From the NCBI GenBank assembly GCA_950295325.1, contig OX485805.1:1178501-1242500 (forward strand): a DNA stretch of 64,000 bases, written 5' to 3'. This document shows, piece after piece, positions 11,978 through 22,603 of this stretch. The notes under the pieces are model-generated. The model was not told the origin of the DNA. It saw only the letters and a list, made by a program, of their open reading frames with translations, and did not search any database. Within the stretch, counting starts at the first letter, position 1, and each line of letters starts with the position of its first letter. The DNA is from Polytrichum commune. Taxonomy: Eukaryota > Streptophyta > Polytrichopsida > Polytrichales > Polytrichaceae. Both the position numbers and the translations under genes were made by a program.

Positions 11978-12630
11978 AGGGTTCCAAGTTTTGAGCTCGC
12001 ACTTTGAGGGAAACATGGCTATCAAAAATGCGGGTTATGATGGTGAGCCCGGGGTTTCCAAAAGGTTGTGAGGCTCAAATTGGAACAAGGATCATGTGCA
12101 AGTGGAATTTGACCATACCATTGGTTCTAATGACAATGGTGGGCATGAGGGTGGATTTGGTAAGGAAAATGGAGGAGTGCTTTGAAAAGGGCTCCCGCAA
12201 ACCTCAAAAAACATTTGGGGCCTAGAATACCGAAAGCACCCAAAACCTTGGAGGGCATTAATGTTGGATTGAAATTCCAATTCGAAATGCTTGGAAGGTA
12301 TTGATGTTGGAATGAATTTGGTGCTAATGAGGCACCCGGGGCTTCTTAAGGCCTATGTGCGCTATTCAAACGCACAAATGAAGGATACACCTAAAACGGA
12401 CGAGCTTTCTAAGAAATGCATCCTTTTAGGTGGGGTTTTAAAAGCGGGTGGTGGATGCCTTGTTTAAGTCCCCAACGCTTCTTGAGGACATGGTGGGGAC
12501 CATCAAATTTGCAAGAGCATTGAAGCCGATGGTCCCAAAGAGAAATTCGGCTGCGCATCACCACAAGTGGCTTTAGCCAAGGTAGGTCCCAAAGAAATGA
12601 GTGCAAATTGTTTGGTCCATTTTACTTAGG
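11978..12630 (+). pseudogene. Element B gag-like region, decayed
   Basis: Position between primer site and protease is that of gag. The plus-strand frame opens near 11990 (SHFEGNMAIKNAGYDGEPG) and hits stops within 30-40 codons in every frame. I cannot identify a capsid or zinc-knuckle motif. The call rests on element order only. Confidence 0.45.
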
Positions 12631-12950
12631 CAAAACATGTTGGAGCCGCGGACGGAATGTTGAAAGGTGGCTTTATGCTTCAAAAGCAAATCATACTTGT
12701 GCCGCGGACGGAATGTTGGGAGGTGGGTTTGTCCTACCAAGGCAATTCATGTTCGTGCCGCGGACGGAGTGTGGGAAGGTGGCTTTGTGCTACCAAGGCA
12801 AAACATGTTTGTTTTGCGGACAAACTATTAGAAATTGGTTTTGTGGCACCAAACCAATTTGTCCCGCGGACGAAATGTTTAAAGTTGGCTTTGCGGACCA
12901 AGCCAAGCCAAGTTGCCGAGGACCGAATGTAAGACGATGGCATTGTGGCC
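12630..12950 (+). repeat. About six 53-56-bp tandem repeats in gag region
   Basis: Units carry the core CCGCGGACGGAATGTTG followed by a GGTGGCTTTGT-like stretch, recurring near 12647, 12702, 12759, 12813, 12867 and 12920, with decay toward the right end. The period is not a stable multiple of three, so the frame drifts across units. Element A retains only the last, most degenerate copy (about 1766-1800). Confidence 0.8.
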
Positions 12951-13059
12951 TAGGCTAGTAGCCTTTAGCCAAGGCCAAGTCTTTTGTACCTTGAGGCTCA
13001 AATGAATGGGAGAATTGTCTCATGGGTTGACAAAGAGGCAAGCCATTCCTTCTTGAGCC

Positions 13060-13470
13060 CAAAACTCACAAGGGAGTTGGGGCTTGCCGATTGATAAAGC
13101 GGGCAAGCCCACCAAGGTGCGGTTTGGAAAGGGCAAACCGCATGAGACAAAGGAGGCCGCGATGCATGTAACCTTTCAATGTGGGACATTGGATTTTTGT
13201 CAAAATTTCACACCAAGTGAAATAGATGAAATGCATGTCATTGTGAAGGCCGCCTTCTTTGAAACTCACATGAAAGATGTGAGGTGCAAGCCGGTTTGCT
13301 TGCGGTCCATTATGATGTGTCATAATGGCAATGAGTTGATGTTCAAATTGACAAGGACTCCTATGGTAGGAGGACCCAAGTTGAATTTGGTCTTAATGGA
13401 CCAACTGAAAAATAGAAAACATAATGGTCGTGGTTCCATTGGAGCAACTTCAAGGAATGTATGGAGAGGC
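13060..13470 (+). pseudogene. Element B aspartic-protease-like region
   Basis: The longest fairly clean frame of the element, 13084-13470. Blocks: DKAGKPTKVRFGKGKPHE, TFQCGTLDFCQNFTPSEIDE and LTRTPMVGGPKLNLVLMDQL. The CGTLDFC.NF...DE pattern resembles the retropepsin-like domain of plant Ty3/gypsy polyproteins, but I do not see an intact D(T/S)G active site. Frame ends at a TAG near 13469. Confidence 0.55.
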
Positions 13471-13479
13471 TAGGAAAGA

Positions 13480-13790
13480 TGGACCTCCTCCAAATCACAT
13501 TGGTGGGATGTTGGTGAGATACAAGGATGTATTCACCAATGTGTTGCTCAAAAAGTTACCGCCAAGGAGTGAAAAATAACTTTGCTCAACGAGAGATTGA
13601 GTTCTTGAGGTATGTGGTGACAAAGGAAGTTGGTGGACGAACATGAAGAATGTCAAGGCAATCCAAGAAGAGAATTGGCCCTTGACTCAAGAAAAAGGCT
13701 TAGGTCATTTGTTGGCCTAACCAACTACTACCACCACTTCATTCATGGTTTTTCTAAGGTTGCTAGAACCTTAGTCAACATGTTGGGAAA
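13480..13790 (+). pseudogene. Element B reverse transcriptase remnant, palm missing
   Basis: Pre-RT segment (VRYKDVFTNVLLKKLPPRSEK) is followed within about 20 codons by the end of RT (FLRYVVTKEVGG), then the connection motif FVGLTNYYHHFIHGFSKVA. In intact family members roughly 150 residues including the YxDD box separate these. The same deletion is in element A at about 2445-2480, so it came before both copies. Confidence 0.75.
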
Positions 13791-14770
13791 AATGGCTATC
13801 CCAAGAGTGGGATGAGCCTTGTCACCAAGCCTTTGGGAAGCTCAAGAAAAAGTTCTCTTCACAAGATGTGGTTAAGTTTCGGGTTTTCATGAGCATGTTG
13901 AGGTGCACATGAAGGCAAAGGACTTTACCATTGGCGGATGTTGATCCAAGATGGAGGACCATTGCTTATGGGAGCATTAAGCTCCATGGTTGTAGAAGCT
14001 TGTCCAACTTGTGCAAGAAATGGCTATCCCAAGAGTAGGATGAGCCTTGCCACCAAGTCTTTGAGGAGCTTAAGACCAAGTTCCTCTTTACCACCCGTGT
14101 TCAAGTTCGCGGAGCTTGAAAAACCTTTTGAGGTGCATACGGGGGGCGAGGACTTTACCATTGGCGGATGTTGATGCAAGATGGATGGCCATTGCATACG
14201 AGAGCATGAAGCTCGATGGTTCAACTTGTGCAAGAAATGGCTATCCCAAGAGTGGGATGATGTTTGTCACGAGTCTTTGGGGAGCTTAAGACCAAGTTCT
14301 CTTCACCGCCCGTGCTCAAGTTTACCGAGCTTGACAAACCTTTTGAGGTGCATATGGGGGTGAATGATTTTGCCAATGGTGGATTATGTGTAAGATGGAT
14401 GGCCATTGCATATGGGAGCATGAAGCTCGATGGTTGTCAAAGAAGACAACCAACTCATGACAAAGAATTTCTTTGCCGTAGTGCATTGCTTGAAGATGTG
14501 GCGACACTATTTGGGGTTGCACAAAGCAAAGGTCTACATGGACAATGTGTCCTAAAAGAATTTTGACATTGAAGCGCAAGTGAGCGCCAAGTCATTGCGG
14601 TGACATGATAGTTTGGCGCTTATGAAGGTGGATTTGATCCACAAACCGGACCGTGGAAATGTGGTGCCGGATGCGCTAAGTAGACTGGAAAAATTCCAAG
14701 CAATGAGAACCATCCAAACCTTGTGGCTAATGTGTGCCGGCGAAGGAAACTTGTGATGCAAGATACAGGA
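13790..14770 (+). pseudogene. Element B RNase H region with internal tandem duplication
   Basis: A block starting at the AATGGCTATCCC motif occurs at 13791, 14019 and 14236 (spacings 228 and 217 bp). Each includes the start of RNase H (LKTKFSS.PVFKFAELEKPFEVH). After the third copy the domain continues once: PTHDKEFL, a KVYMDN-like stretch near 14530, and KPDRGNVVPDALSR near 14645-14685. The triplicated N-terminus would disrupt folding. Stops are present. Confidence 0.75.
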
Positions 14771-14799
14771 GGGGTAAATTAACTACCCCAAAGCACAAA

Positions 14800-15830
14800 A
14801 GCTTTTAGGTGAGCTTCGCAAGAGCAAGGTGCTCAAAGAGGTTAAGTTGGTGGACGGATTGTTCAAGTGCAAGCAAAGTTGGGTGTATGTGCCACAAGGC
14901 AAGTAGAGGCTATCGGTTTTGAAGGAGGAATTTGATAGTCCTATTGCCGGCCTTAGAGGAGAAAGAAAAAATCGCCATAGAATGGTATCATGGAGGTACC
15001 ATTGGCGGTGCATAAAGGAAGATATAGCCCACTTTGTGAAGGCTTGAATCAAAGTGCAAAGTGAACCGAGCCTCTTATCAAAAGCAAGGCGGTTTCTTGC
15101 AACCGTTGCCTATCCCGTGGGCGCCATGGCATAGTATGTGCATGGACTTGATCACAAGTTTGCCGGAGTCACATGCGTATGATGCCATCTTGTTGATGGT
15201 AGAGTGGTTTGCCAAGTTGGCACACATGGTGCCGATTGTGGGAACCGCCACCGCGTTGGAGACCGCATAGCCTTTTCTCAAAGGATGGTTGAGGCACCAC
15301 GGGTTGCCAAGAGTGATTGTGTGGGATAAAGATTCAAAGTTCACAAGTGCATTTTCAATGCATTTCTCTAAGGAGGTCGGAATGAAACTAAGGTTTAGCA
15401 CGGCCTTGCATTCCCAAATGGATGGGAGAACGGAGCGTGCGAATGGAGTCTTGAAGCAATACTTGAGGAACTTAGTGGGGGCGGACCAAGGAGATTGGGC
15501 GGACTATGTGGGTTGAGCGGAGTGTAATTGCAATGTAGCCACGCACTTGGCTACCAAGGGGTGGTCTTTCGTGGTGGCTTATGGAGTGGATGCGCTCCAA
15601 CCTATTAACCTAGCTCTCGAGGGGGCACATTCAACACTAGAGTTCAACCAAGATGGTGAGGACTTGGCCAAGGATGGTAAACAAATCTTGGAGATGACCA
15701 AGTTGTTGGTGGAGAAAGCCCGAAGGTGCTACGGAGTGCTAGTAAATGCCGGAAGACGCGAAGTGGAGAATGAGGTGGGCCAAAAGGTGTTGTTGAATGT
15801 GAACAACTTCACTTAGCCGGAAGGCCTCGC
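14800..15830 (+). pseudogene. Element B integrase
   Basis: A degenerate HHCC-type zinc region lies before 15060. The integrase core then reads MDLITSLPESHAYDAILLMV (first D), IVWDKDSKFTSAF (second D) and DGRTERANGVLKQYL (E), so all three catalytic residues are still encoded. In-frame stops: TAG after LETA (15267-15269, shared with A at 7459-7461), TGA after DYVG near 15514, and TAG after NNFT (shared with A). The rest reads cleanly to about 15816. Confidence 0.88.
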
Positions 15831-15839
15831 TCCAAAAGT

Positions 15840-16237
15840 TCATGTCCAAAATTGGAGCTTCGTTTTCCATTGTGGAATAAATGTTCAAGGACATGTATAA
15901 GTTGGAATTACCTCCGGAGATCAAAGTGCATCCGACATTTCATGTCTCATTACGAAAATCATATAAGGACGACACCTTGTGGCCGATCACAAGCAAGTGA
16001 TTAGGCCACATCCCGACCTTGTGGAGGTCATTTGGAACATGAGGTAGGAGGGCATCCTCAAGTGTAGGAAGCCCAAGTGAAAATGAAAGAAAATGTACAA
16101 AGGAGTACTTGGTGAAATGGTGAGGATACCATGAGAAAGAAACCGCTTGGGTGGCGGCAAGAGACATGGTCAACACCAATGAATTGGTGAAGCACTTTGA
16201 AGAAACTAAGGCTAAGGATTCCAATAAAATGAAGCGT
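15840..16237 (+). pseudogene. Element B linker and chromodomain
   Basis: Linker block (LELPPEIKVHPTFHVSL) leads to a chromodomain: an EGILKCRKPK stretch, EYLVKW, TGA, GY, then AWVAARDMVNTNELVKHFEE and a terminal stop at 16235-16237. EYLVKW.GY is the hallmark of chromovirus integrase C-termini; such domains read histone marks to direct insertion to heterochromatin (family knowledge). Three stops (after NMR, after RKPK and after LVKW) are at the same codons in A. Confidence 0.85.
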
Positions 16238-17060
16238 AGGCATTGATGAGGACATCAATCTCCTTTAGTGGGGGAGAGACACTAGTAGCACACTTAGCCT
16301 CGAGGTTAATTACTCCACAACATGAACTTGTTCTTTGGCTTGAGGGAATAAAGTCCAAACTTTAGTGGTGCAAAGAGAAAAGTATGAGATGAGGTCCTAG
16401 TCTTGTACTTGTGCTTGGTTAATGGAAGAGGGGGAATAGATATGCCAAACTAAGTTGGGTAAGCCGAGTAATTGGGGGCCATGGCTTGGAGGGGCCTTGG
16501 ATAAAACCAAGAAATTTCTTAGCCGTGGGCTTGTCCGGGCGGGGACAAGGTGATGGCGCGTGCTCATAAAAGTGCTACCCGCGAGCTAACGAGAGTTGGC
16601 GCATGGGAGTCATGAACCCATGTCTCAAAAGAGCAAAGTGGGAACCGAGTCGGGCGGGACTTGGCATCACCCCCGTGCAATCGAGGCGTGGCTTAACAAT
16701 GGAAAGCCATCTCGGAGTTGCAACAGAGACAACTTAGTGGAAGCGTTGAGGTCTCGCCTAGATGTGTCACGTTAGGCTAGTAGAGCCTAACGGGGGAGGC
16801 CCCAAAGTAGGGGCAACCCAAGTGAGTCCCAAAGTAGGTGGGTCAAATATAGGTTAGGTCCTTGGATGAGAGATCCAAGGTCGCTAACGGACCACCTAGG
16901 AACGACACCTTTGGGACTATGCCAAATTTGAAGATGCATTGTGGGGGTCGCGCCCTAAGGTAAACACAATGCCGCACCATAGAGGATGGCAACTTGAGAA
17001 TTGGTGTGCCGACTATGAGTATAGTCGATGAGGGCATCGACTCCGTTTGGTGGGGGTGAG
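16238..17060 (+). other. Element B 3' untranslated region and polypurine tract
   Basis: No coding signal. The end, GGTGGGGGTGAG (17049-17060), abuts the 3' LTR and is the likely polypurine tract for plus-strand priming. The same tract precedes the LTRs at 19485 and 49242. Confidence 0.7.
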
Positions 17061-18033
17061 TGTCGCGCACCTCTCCATGAGGAGTGCCCGAAACACCATG
17101 GGCACAAGGGGGACCCCGGAGTGACACCCGGGACTTGTGGCGCCGTTGGTGAGAGGGCCCAAGTGATCCTAGTGTGGGTGAGGGCCCCGGGCGTTGGGAA
17201 CGCCTCCCACCCACGAAGATTAGGAGGCACAAGGGTAAGGCCATGAGTTATGCGTAGCTCATGGCGTGGTGATTCTAGAATGCTCAAGAACACCTCAATC
17301 GGAGGTGTGAGCTAGGAGTTATGGCCATTTGAGTGGGGCGCTGTCCCGGGACAGCGCCCTGGTACAGCAGTGCCTGGGAGTGATTCCCGGGACTGCCAGG
17401 GTTCAAACAGGCATAACTTCCTCACCACTTGCCCGAATGGGGAAAGTGAGGAGTCCATCGGCATCTACGTGAAGCGTAGATGAGGATGGAGTGTTTGGTT
17501 GTTATGATCAGACATCATAGAAGGAAGTTATGATGGTCTGAAGCTGCTGGGGGGTCCTATGCCCAGCAGCTAAAGGAAAATGTCCACTTGGCCCCAACTC
17601 TTGGTAGAGAGACAAGAGGTTGGTTGACGGTGGGGTAGGGGCCCCGCGTGAAGTCCTAGAGGCTTATATGGGTGAGGTGGTGTGGCCTCACCCACCCGAG
17701 GCCGAACGGCAAGGCCTCCATGGGCAATGGCCCATTGTGAGGCTATAGTTGCCTAGTATGGTTCGGGTTGTTGTAGTGTTGCTCCGGCAACGCGATGATC
17801 AACATAAGATTGGACTTCCATGGATGGAAGTCCACATCTAGGAATGGGTTACCGATTAAGGGGTGAGTCCCGAAAGTAAAGTAGGAGGGTTGGTTCCCTC
17901 CTATGAACTATAAGGTCCGGGGTAGGAGGAGCTAATCATTAGCATGGCGGAATGCGAATGGTTAGCGCTCGTAACCTTTGCTAGAATTGAAAATTGGCAA
18001 GATTGTCAAGGGGGGCTAGCAAGGGTTGCGACA
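17061..18033 (+). repeat. Element B 3' LTR
   Basis: 973 bp, TGTCGC...GCGACA; one difference seen from the 5' LTR. Followed by the target duplication GTTGG, then the second part of the host solo LTR. Confidence 0.95.
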
Positions 18034-18906
18034 GTTGGTGAGAGGGCCCAAGTGGTCCTAGTGTGGGTGAGGACCCCAGGCGTTGGGAACGCCTCCCACC
18101 CATAAAGACTAAGAGGCACAAGGGTAAGGCCATGAGCAATGTGTAGCTCATGGCCTGGTGATTCTAGAATGCTCAAGAATACCTCAATCGGAGGTGTGAG
18201 CTAGGAGTTATGGCCATTTGAGTGGGGCGTTGTCCCAGGACAGCGCCTGGGTGTGATTCCCGGGACTGCCAAGGTTCAAACAAGCATAACTTCCTCAGTA
18301 CTTGCCTGAACGGGGCAAGTGAGGAATCCATCGGCATCTACGTGAAGCGTAGATGACGATGGAGTAGTTGCTTGTTAGCATCTGACATCATACAAGGAAG
18401 TAATGATGGTATGAAGCTGTTAGGGGCTTTTAGGCCCAACGGCTAAGGGAAAATGTCTACTTGGCCCCAACTCTTAATAGAGAGACAAGAGGTTTCTTGA
18501 CGGTGGGGTAGGGGCCCTGCGTAGAGTCTTAGAGGCTTATATGAGTGAGGTGGTGTGGCCTCACCCACCCGAGGCCGAACGGCACGGCCTCCATGGGCTT
18601 TCGCCCATTGTGAGGCCATAGTTGTCTAGTATGGTTCGGGTTGTTGTAGTGTTGCTCCGGCAATGCGATGATGAACATCGGATTGGACTTCCATGGATGG
18701 AAGTCCACATCGAGAAAATGAGTTACCGATTAAGGGGTGAGTCTCGAAAGCGAAGTAAGAGGGTTGGTTCCGTCCTACGAACTATAAGGTCTAGGGTAGG
18801 AGGAGCTAACCATTAGCATGGCGGAATGCGAAGGGTTAGCGCTCGTAACCTTTGCTAGACACAAAATTTGGAAAGATTGTTAAGGGAGCTAGCAAGGGTT
18901 GCGACA

Positions 18907-19484
18907 AGCTTGGAGGGGCTTTGGATAAAACCAAGAAACTTCTTAGTTGTGGGCTTGTCTGGGCGGGGGCAAGGTGATGGCGCGTGCTCATAAAAGTGCT
19001 ACCCGCGAGCTAACGAAAGTTGGCGCATGGGAGTCATGAACCCATGTCTCGAAAGAACAAAGTGGGAACCGAGTCGGGCGGGACTTGGCATCACCCCCGT
19101 GCGATTGAGGCGTGGCTTAACAATGAAAAACCATCTCAGAGTTGCAACCGAGACAACTAAGTGGAGGCGTTGAGGTCTCGCCTAGATGTATCATGTTAGG
19201 CTAGTGGAGCCTAACGGGGGAGGCCCCAAAGGAGGGGCAACCCAAGTGAGTCCCAAAGTAGGTGGATCTAGTGTAGGTGAGGTCCTTGGAGGAGAGATCC
19301 AAGGTTGCTAACGGTCCACCTAGGAACGACACCTTTGGGACTATGCCAAATTTGAAGATGCATTGTGGGGGTCGCGCCTGAAGGTAAACACAATGCCGCA
19401 CCATAGAGGATGGTACCTTGAGAATTGGTGTGCCAACTATGAGTATAGTCAATGAGGGCATCGACTCCGTTTGGTGGGGGTGAG
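18907..19484 (+). other. Element A 3' untranslated region, distal part
   Basis: Aligns with B 16491-17060 with scattered substitutions and resumes A exactly where it stopped at 10901, allowing for the target duplication. Ends with the same G-rich tract before the LTR. No gene. Confidence 0.8.
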
Positions 19485-20457
19485 TGTCGCGCACCTCTCT
19501 ATGAGGAGTGCCTGAAACATCATGGGCACAAGGGGGACCCCGGAGTGACACCCGGGACTTGTGGCGCCGTTGGTGAGAGGGCCCAAGTGATCCTAGTGTG
19601 TGTGAGGGCCCTAGGTGTTGGGAACGCCTCTCACCCACGGAGACTAGGAGGCATGAGGGTAAGGCCATAAGCTATGCTTAGCTCATGGCGTGGTGATTCT
19701 GAAATGCTCAAGATCACCTCAATCAGAGGTGTGAGCTAGGAGTTATGAGAATTTGAGTGGGGCGCTGTCCCGAGACAGCGCCCTGGTACAGCAGTGCCTG
19801 GGTGTGATTCCCGGGACTGCCAAGGTTCAAACAGGCATAACTTCGTCAGTAGTTGCCCAAATGGGGCAAGTGAGGAGTCCATCGGCATCTACGTAAAGTG
19901 TAGATGAAGATGGAGTGGTTAGTTGTTAGTATCAAACATCATACAAGGAAGTTATGATGGTCTGAAGCTGTTGGGGGCTTCTAGGCCCAGCGGCTAAGGG
20001 AAAATGTCTACTTGGCCCCAACTCTTGGTGGAGAGACAAGAGGTTTCTTGACGGTTTGGTAGGGGCCCCGCATAGAGTCCTAGAGGCTCATATGGGTGAG
20101 GTGGTGTGGCCTCACCCACCCGAGGCGGATCGGCACGGCCTCCATGAGCTTTGGCCCATTGTGAGGCCATAGTTGCCTAGTGTGCTTCGGGTTGTTGTAG
20201 TGTTGCTCCGGCAATGCGATGATCAACATAGGATTGGACTTCCATGGATGGAAGTCCACATGTAGAAATGGGTTACAGATTAAGGGGTGAGTCCCGAATG
20301 CAAAGTAGGAGGGTTGGTTCCCTCCTATAAATTATAAGGTCCGGGGTGAGAGGAACTAACCATTAGCATGGCGGAATGCGAAGGGTTTGCGCTCGTAACC
20401 TTTGCTAGGAATGAAAATTGGCAAGATGGTCAAGGGGGGCTAGCAAGGGTTGCGACA
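19485..20457 (+). repeat. Element A 3' LTR
   Basis: 973 bp with TGTCGC and GCGACA ends, several percent diverged from B's LTRs by eye. The partner 5' LTR is not in the window. Confidence 0.9.
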
Positions 20458-20512
20458 ACATGAGACATTTTGCTCATTAATTTGGGCCATGATATACAAA
20501 AGACTTGGATCC

Positions 20513-21505
20513 GTGCAATAATGCAGACAACGGGCACTTGGAAGTTGGCAGTTTAGATAATTATTACTTTAGACATCACTCGGGAAGGGGAGCGCACGCC
20601 ACCACATGCGGTGTCTGGAAGGTGATTCCCAACCCACGAGCGAGGATTTTAACTTCCCGACACAGCTACACTGCTAAATATGATGTTTACTATCATATGG
20701 TATTCAATATGTCACCGTGGTAACTTTTGGGATGACTCTTCTTATGAATAAGTGAACAACTACTGTCATGGATGATGGATGAGTTCATCCATTGGCCATA
20801 ACTCTACTGTCTCTTGTGAGCAACTTGTGATGAAATACTGTCATGGATGATTGCAATTTGGATGAAAGATCACTTAGTAAGTGACAATAATTGCAACACT
20901 GTAAATCTTTAATCCCCAAACAGTTTACAAGGAACGACAATTAAAGTTGGGTTAACATCTAGTGCCGTGACACTATACTGCAGTTTACAATTAGTATTTA
21001 GCAAGACAGTCAGTGTTGAGCCAGACAAATAGAATTGGTGATACTAATATCGTATTTAGTGTGGTGGTCGGAGGATGGCAGATGCAACTAGGCCTGCAGA
21101 CAATTGTTCCCCCACTTGGTGCCTAGGGACACGATCAGTAAACTCCAATTTTTAAGAGCTTGTGGTAGCCCTCCTTGCATGGCAACCACAATTGCGGCAT
21201 TGACATGATCAAGTATGTATAAGTTATTCAACCACATAGTCAACAACATTATTCAGCCATGTGGGTCGGTTTCACGACTCTAGACTATGTCAATTATATT
21301 CCATGGAACCCCCTTCCAAAAAAAATGGGAATATTTATTTATTATGCGCGCATTGAGTATAGAGTCTCTCTTTGAATGTCTCATTGTTATTACACTTCCT
21401 ATTTAAAGCCAATTTTTTCCCTTATTTGTGGCCATCCATAACTTAGTTCCTATCACTTTGTCTTGACATTAATAAAGTAAAAAATTGACTTGATTGAAAG
21501 TTGAT
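20513..21505 (+). repeat. Left arm of a 993-bp inverted repeat
   Basis: The reverse complement recurs at 27413-28405 with no net length difference; the stretches I compared are identical except for two bases near the outer edge. The arm contains a short frame ending YDVYYHMVFNMSPW, a small TIR element at 20669-21061, and AATAAA at 21471-21476, 29 bp before the end of the arm. No recognisable protein domain. Confidence 0.93.
20669..21061. mobile_element. MITE-like TIR element, copy 1
   Basis: Ends are degenerate inverted repeats of the CACTAAATATGATATTTAGT type, with TA to the left and TG to the right. Homologous to the clearer copy at 60298-60672 and, in reverse, to 27857-28249. No coding capacity. 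Confidence 0.6.
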
Positions 21506-21784
21506 GCATTGGCCAATGGTTATCAAGACAATTGCACTACTAGGAAGGGGGGTCGTTTCCACATCACAAGGACAGTAAAATCAACATTTTTTTGCAACCA
21601 AGACACATGTCATGAAGGTTGCAACATACTGTCATCCTGGACCAGTCTTATTATGTAACACAAACAGGATGTCAAAATCATGTCGTGATTTTAGCGAGTA
21701 TTTTTTTACTGCAGCAGTTAATTATGATTATGGGTAAAGTTCAGTGGTAATTTACGTTAATTTAATATTTTTATATATATCTCA

Positions 21785-21990
21785 TTAAAAGTCATATATG
21801 GTTGGTAGGTCCACACCTTCTAAACCCTCCCAAATGGGTATAACCTTCAACATACGACTCAACTACAAGGATAGGCTACCTACCACACACCTATGTAGCA
21901 AGGCCAAGGGTGGCGGCCAAGGGATTCGAACCTTGCACCTTGTGACACCCACACATGTGCCTTAGCCACTAAGTCATCACATCACACGTG
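21785..21990 (-). repeat. SINE-like, tRNA-derived fragment
   Basis: On the minus strand a pol III-like A box (TTAGTGGCTAAGG) is followed by a B box (GGTTCGAATCC). A homologous piece is at 29050-29250 in C2, so it was probably part of their common ancestor. It does not fold as a complete tRNA by eye. Confidence 0.5.
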
Positions 21991-22024
21991 ATATATATGG
22001 AGTGTTTCCAATCTTTTTAGACTA

Positions 22025-22500
22025 AGGCCACTATTTTCTCTCTACTACCTATTATTTACTGTATATAATTTATTGCCTTCCTATTACTATTTACTGTCTG
22101 ATATTTATTGTCTAATATTTACTGTCTAATATTTACTGTCTAATATTTAATATTTAATATTTACTATCTACTTTTTATTGTTTATTTCCCACTATTTATT
22201 TTTTCTGCCCATTATTTACTATTCATTGTCTATTATTTACCTATACTGTCTAGTATTTACTGTTTATAGATTAATATTTAATATTACCGGTCTGCTATTA
22301 TTATTTAATTTTATAGTATTTCATTTACTATTTACCATCTATTATTATTTAATATCATTATCTATTTATAATATTTAATGTTTAAAGTACCTTATTTACT
22401 ATTTATGGTCTGTTATTGTTAATTTAATTTTTATTATATATTATTTACTATTTCTTATGAAATATATAAAGTTTATTATTTATGATGTATTATTATAATG
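22025..22500. repeat. AT-rich minisatellite (TATTTACTGTC-like)
   Basis: Irregular repeats of about 10-11 bp built on TATTTACTGTCTA with many variants. The equivalent, shorter stretch in C2 is at about 29300-29460. Confidence 0.75.
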
Positions 22501-22603
22501 CTTTAATGTTGGATGAATGAAAGATACACTTGTATGCGGTAATTGCCTTTCTTCTACCTTAATAATTAATGAAGAAGGTGACTCACGTCTAGGTCTAGAT
22601 CTA

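Larger units (their letters stand above)
10991..18033 (+). mobile_element. Element B: complete, young, non-autonomous chromodomain Ty3/gypsy retrotransposon
   Basis: 7,043 bp. 5' LTR 10991-11963 and 3' LTR 17061-18033 are both 973 bp; reading them side by side I found one difference (C at 11450, G at 17520). Target duplication GTTGG at 10986-10990 and 18034-18038. A tRNA-iMet primer site follows the 5' LTR and a G-rich purine tract precedes the 3' LTR. Domain order is gag-like, protease, RT remnant, RNase H, integrase, chromodomain, as in Ty3/gypsy chromoviruses. The internal region has many stops and lacks the RT palm, as does the older copy A. It therefore seems to have moved with proteins supplied by another element. 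Confidence 0.93.
10902..18906 (+). mobile_element. Solo LTR of the same family, split by element B
   Basis: The first part is 10902-10990 (89 bp, from TGTCGCGCACC) and the second is 18039-18906 (ends GGTTGCGACA). Joined, they make one LTR of about 957 bp, diverged from B's LTRs. It sits in element A: the left flank ends GGCTT (10897-10901) and the right flank begins AGCTT (18907-18911), a 5-bp target duplication with one mismatch, and A's 3' region resumes at 18907. B inserted into this LTR with GTTGG duplicated on both sides. No internal region of its own remains, so solo-LTR formation came before B's arrival. Confidence 0.85.
1766..20457 (+). mobile_element. Element A: old 5'-truncated chromodomain Ty3/gypsy retrotransposon, multiply interrupted
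   Basis: Blocks of A align in order with the complete copy B at 10991-18033. 1766-2750 matches the end of the gag repeats, the protease and the RT remnant. 6285-8323 matches RNase H, integrase and the start of the chromodomain. 10458-10901 holds the chromodomain end and 3' region; 18907-19484 is the rest of the 3' region; 19485-20457 is the 3' LTR. Everything between these blocks is later insertion: 2751-6284, 8324-10457 and 10902-18906. The 5' LTR and most of gag are missing; the left junction is with the broken gene at 448-1765. All reading frames carry stops. A is visibly more diverged than B, so it is the oldest layer. Confidence 0.88.

Noticed and set aside
21785-21990. tRNA gene on the minus strand
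   Set aside because: A and B boxes are present but spacing and arms do not give a cloverleaf; a second copy in the sister transposon makes a SINE-like origin more likely.
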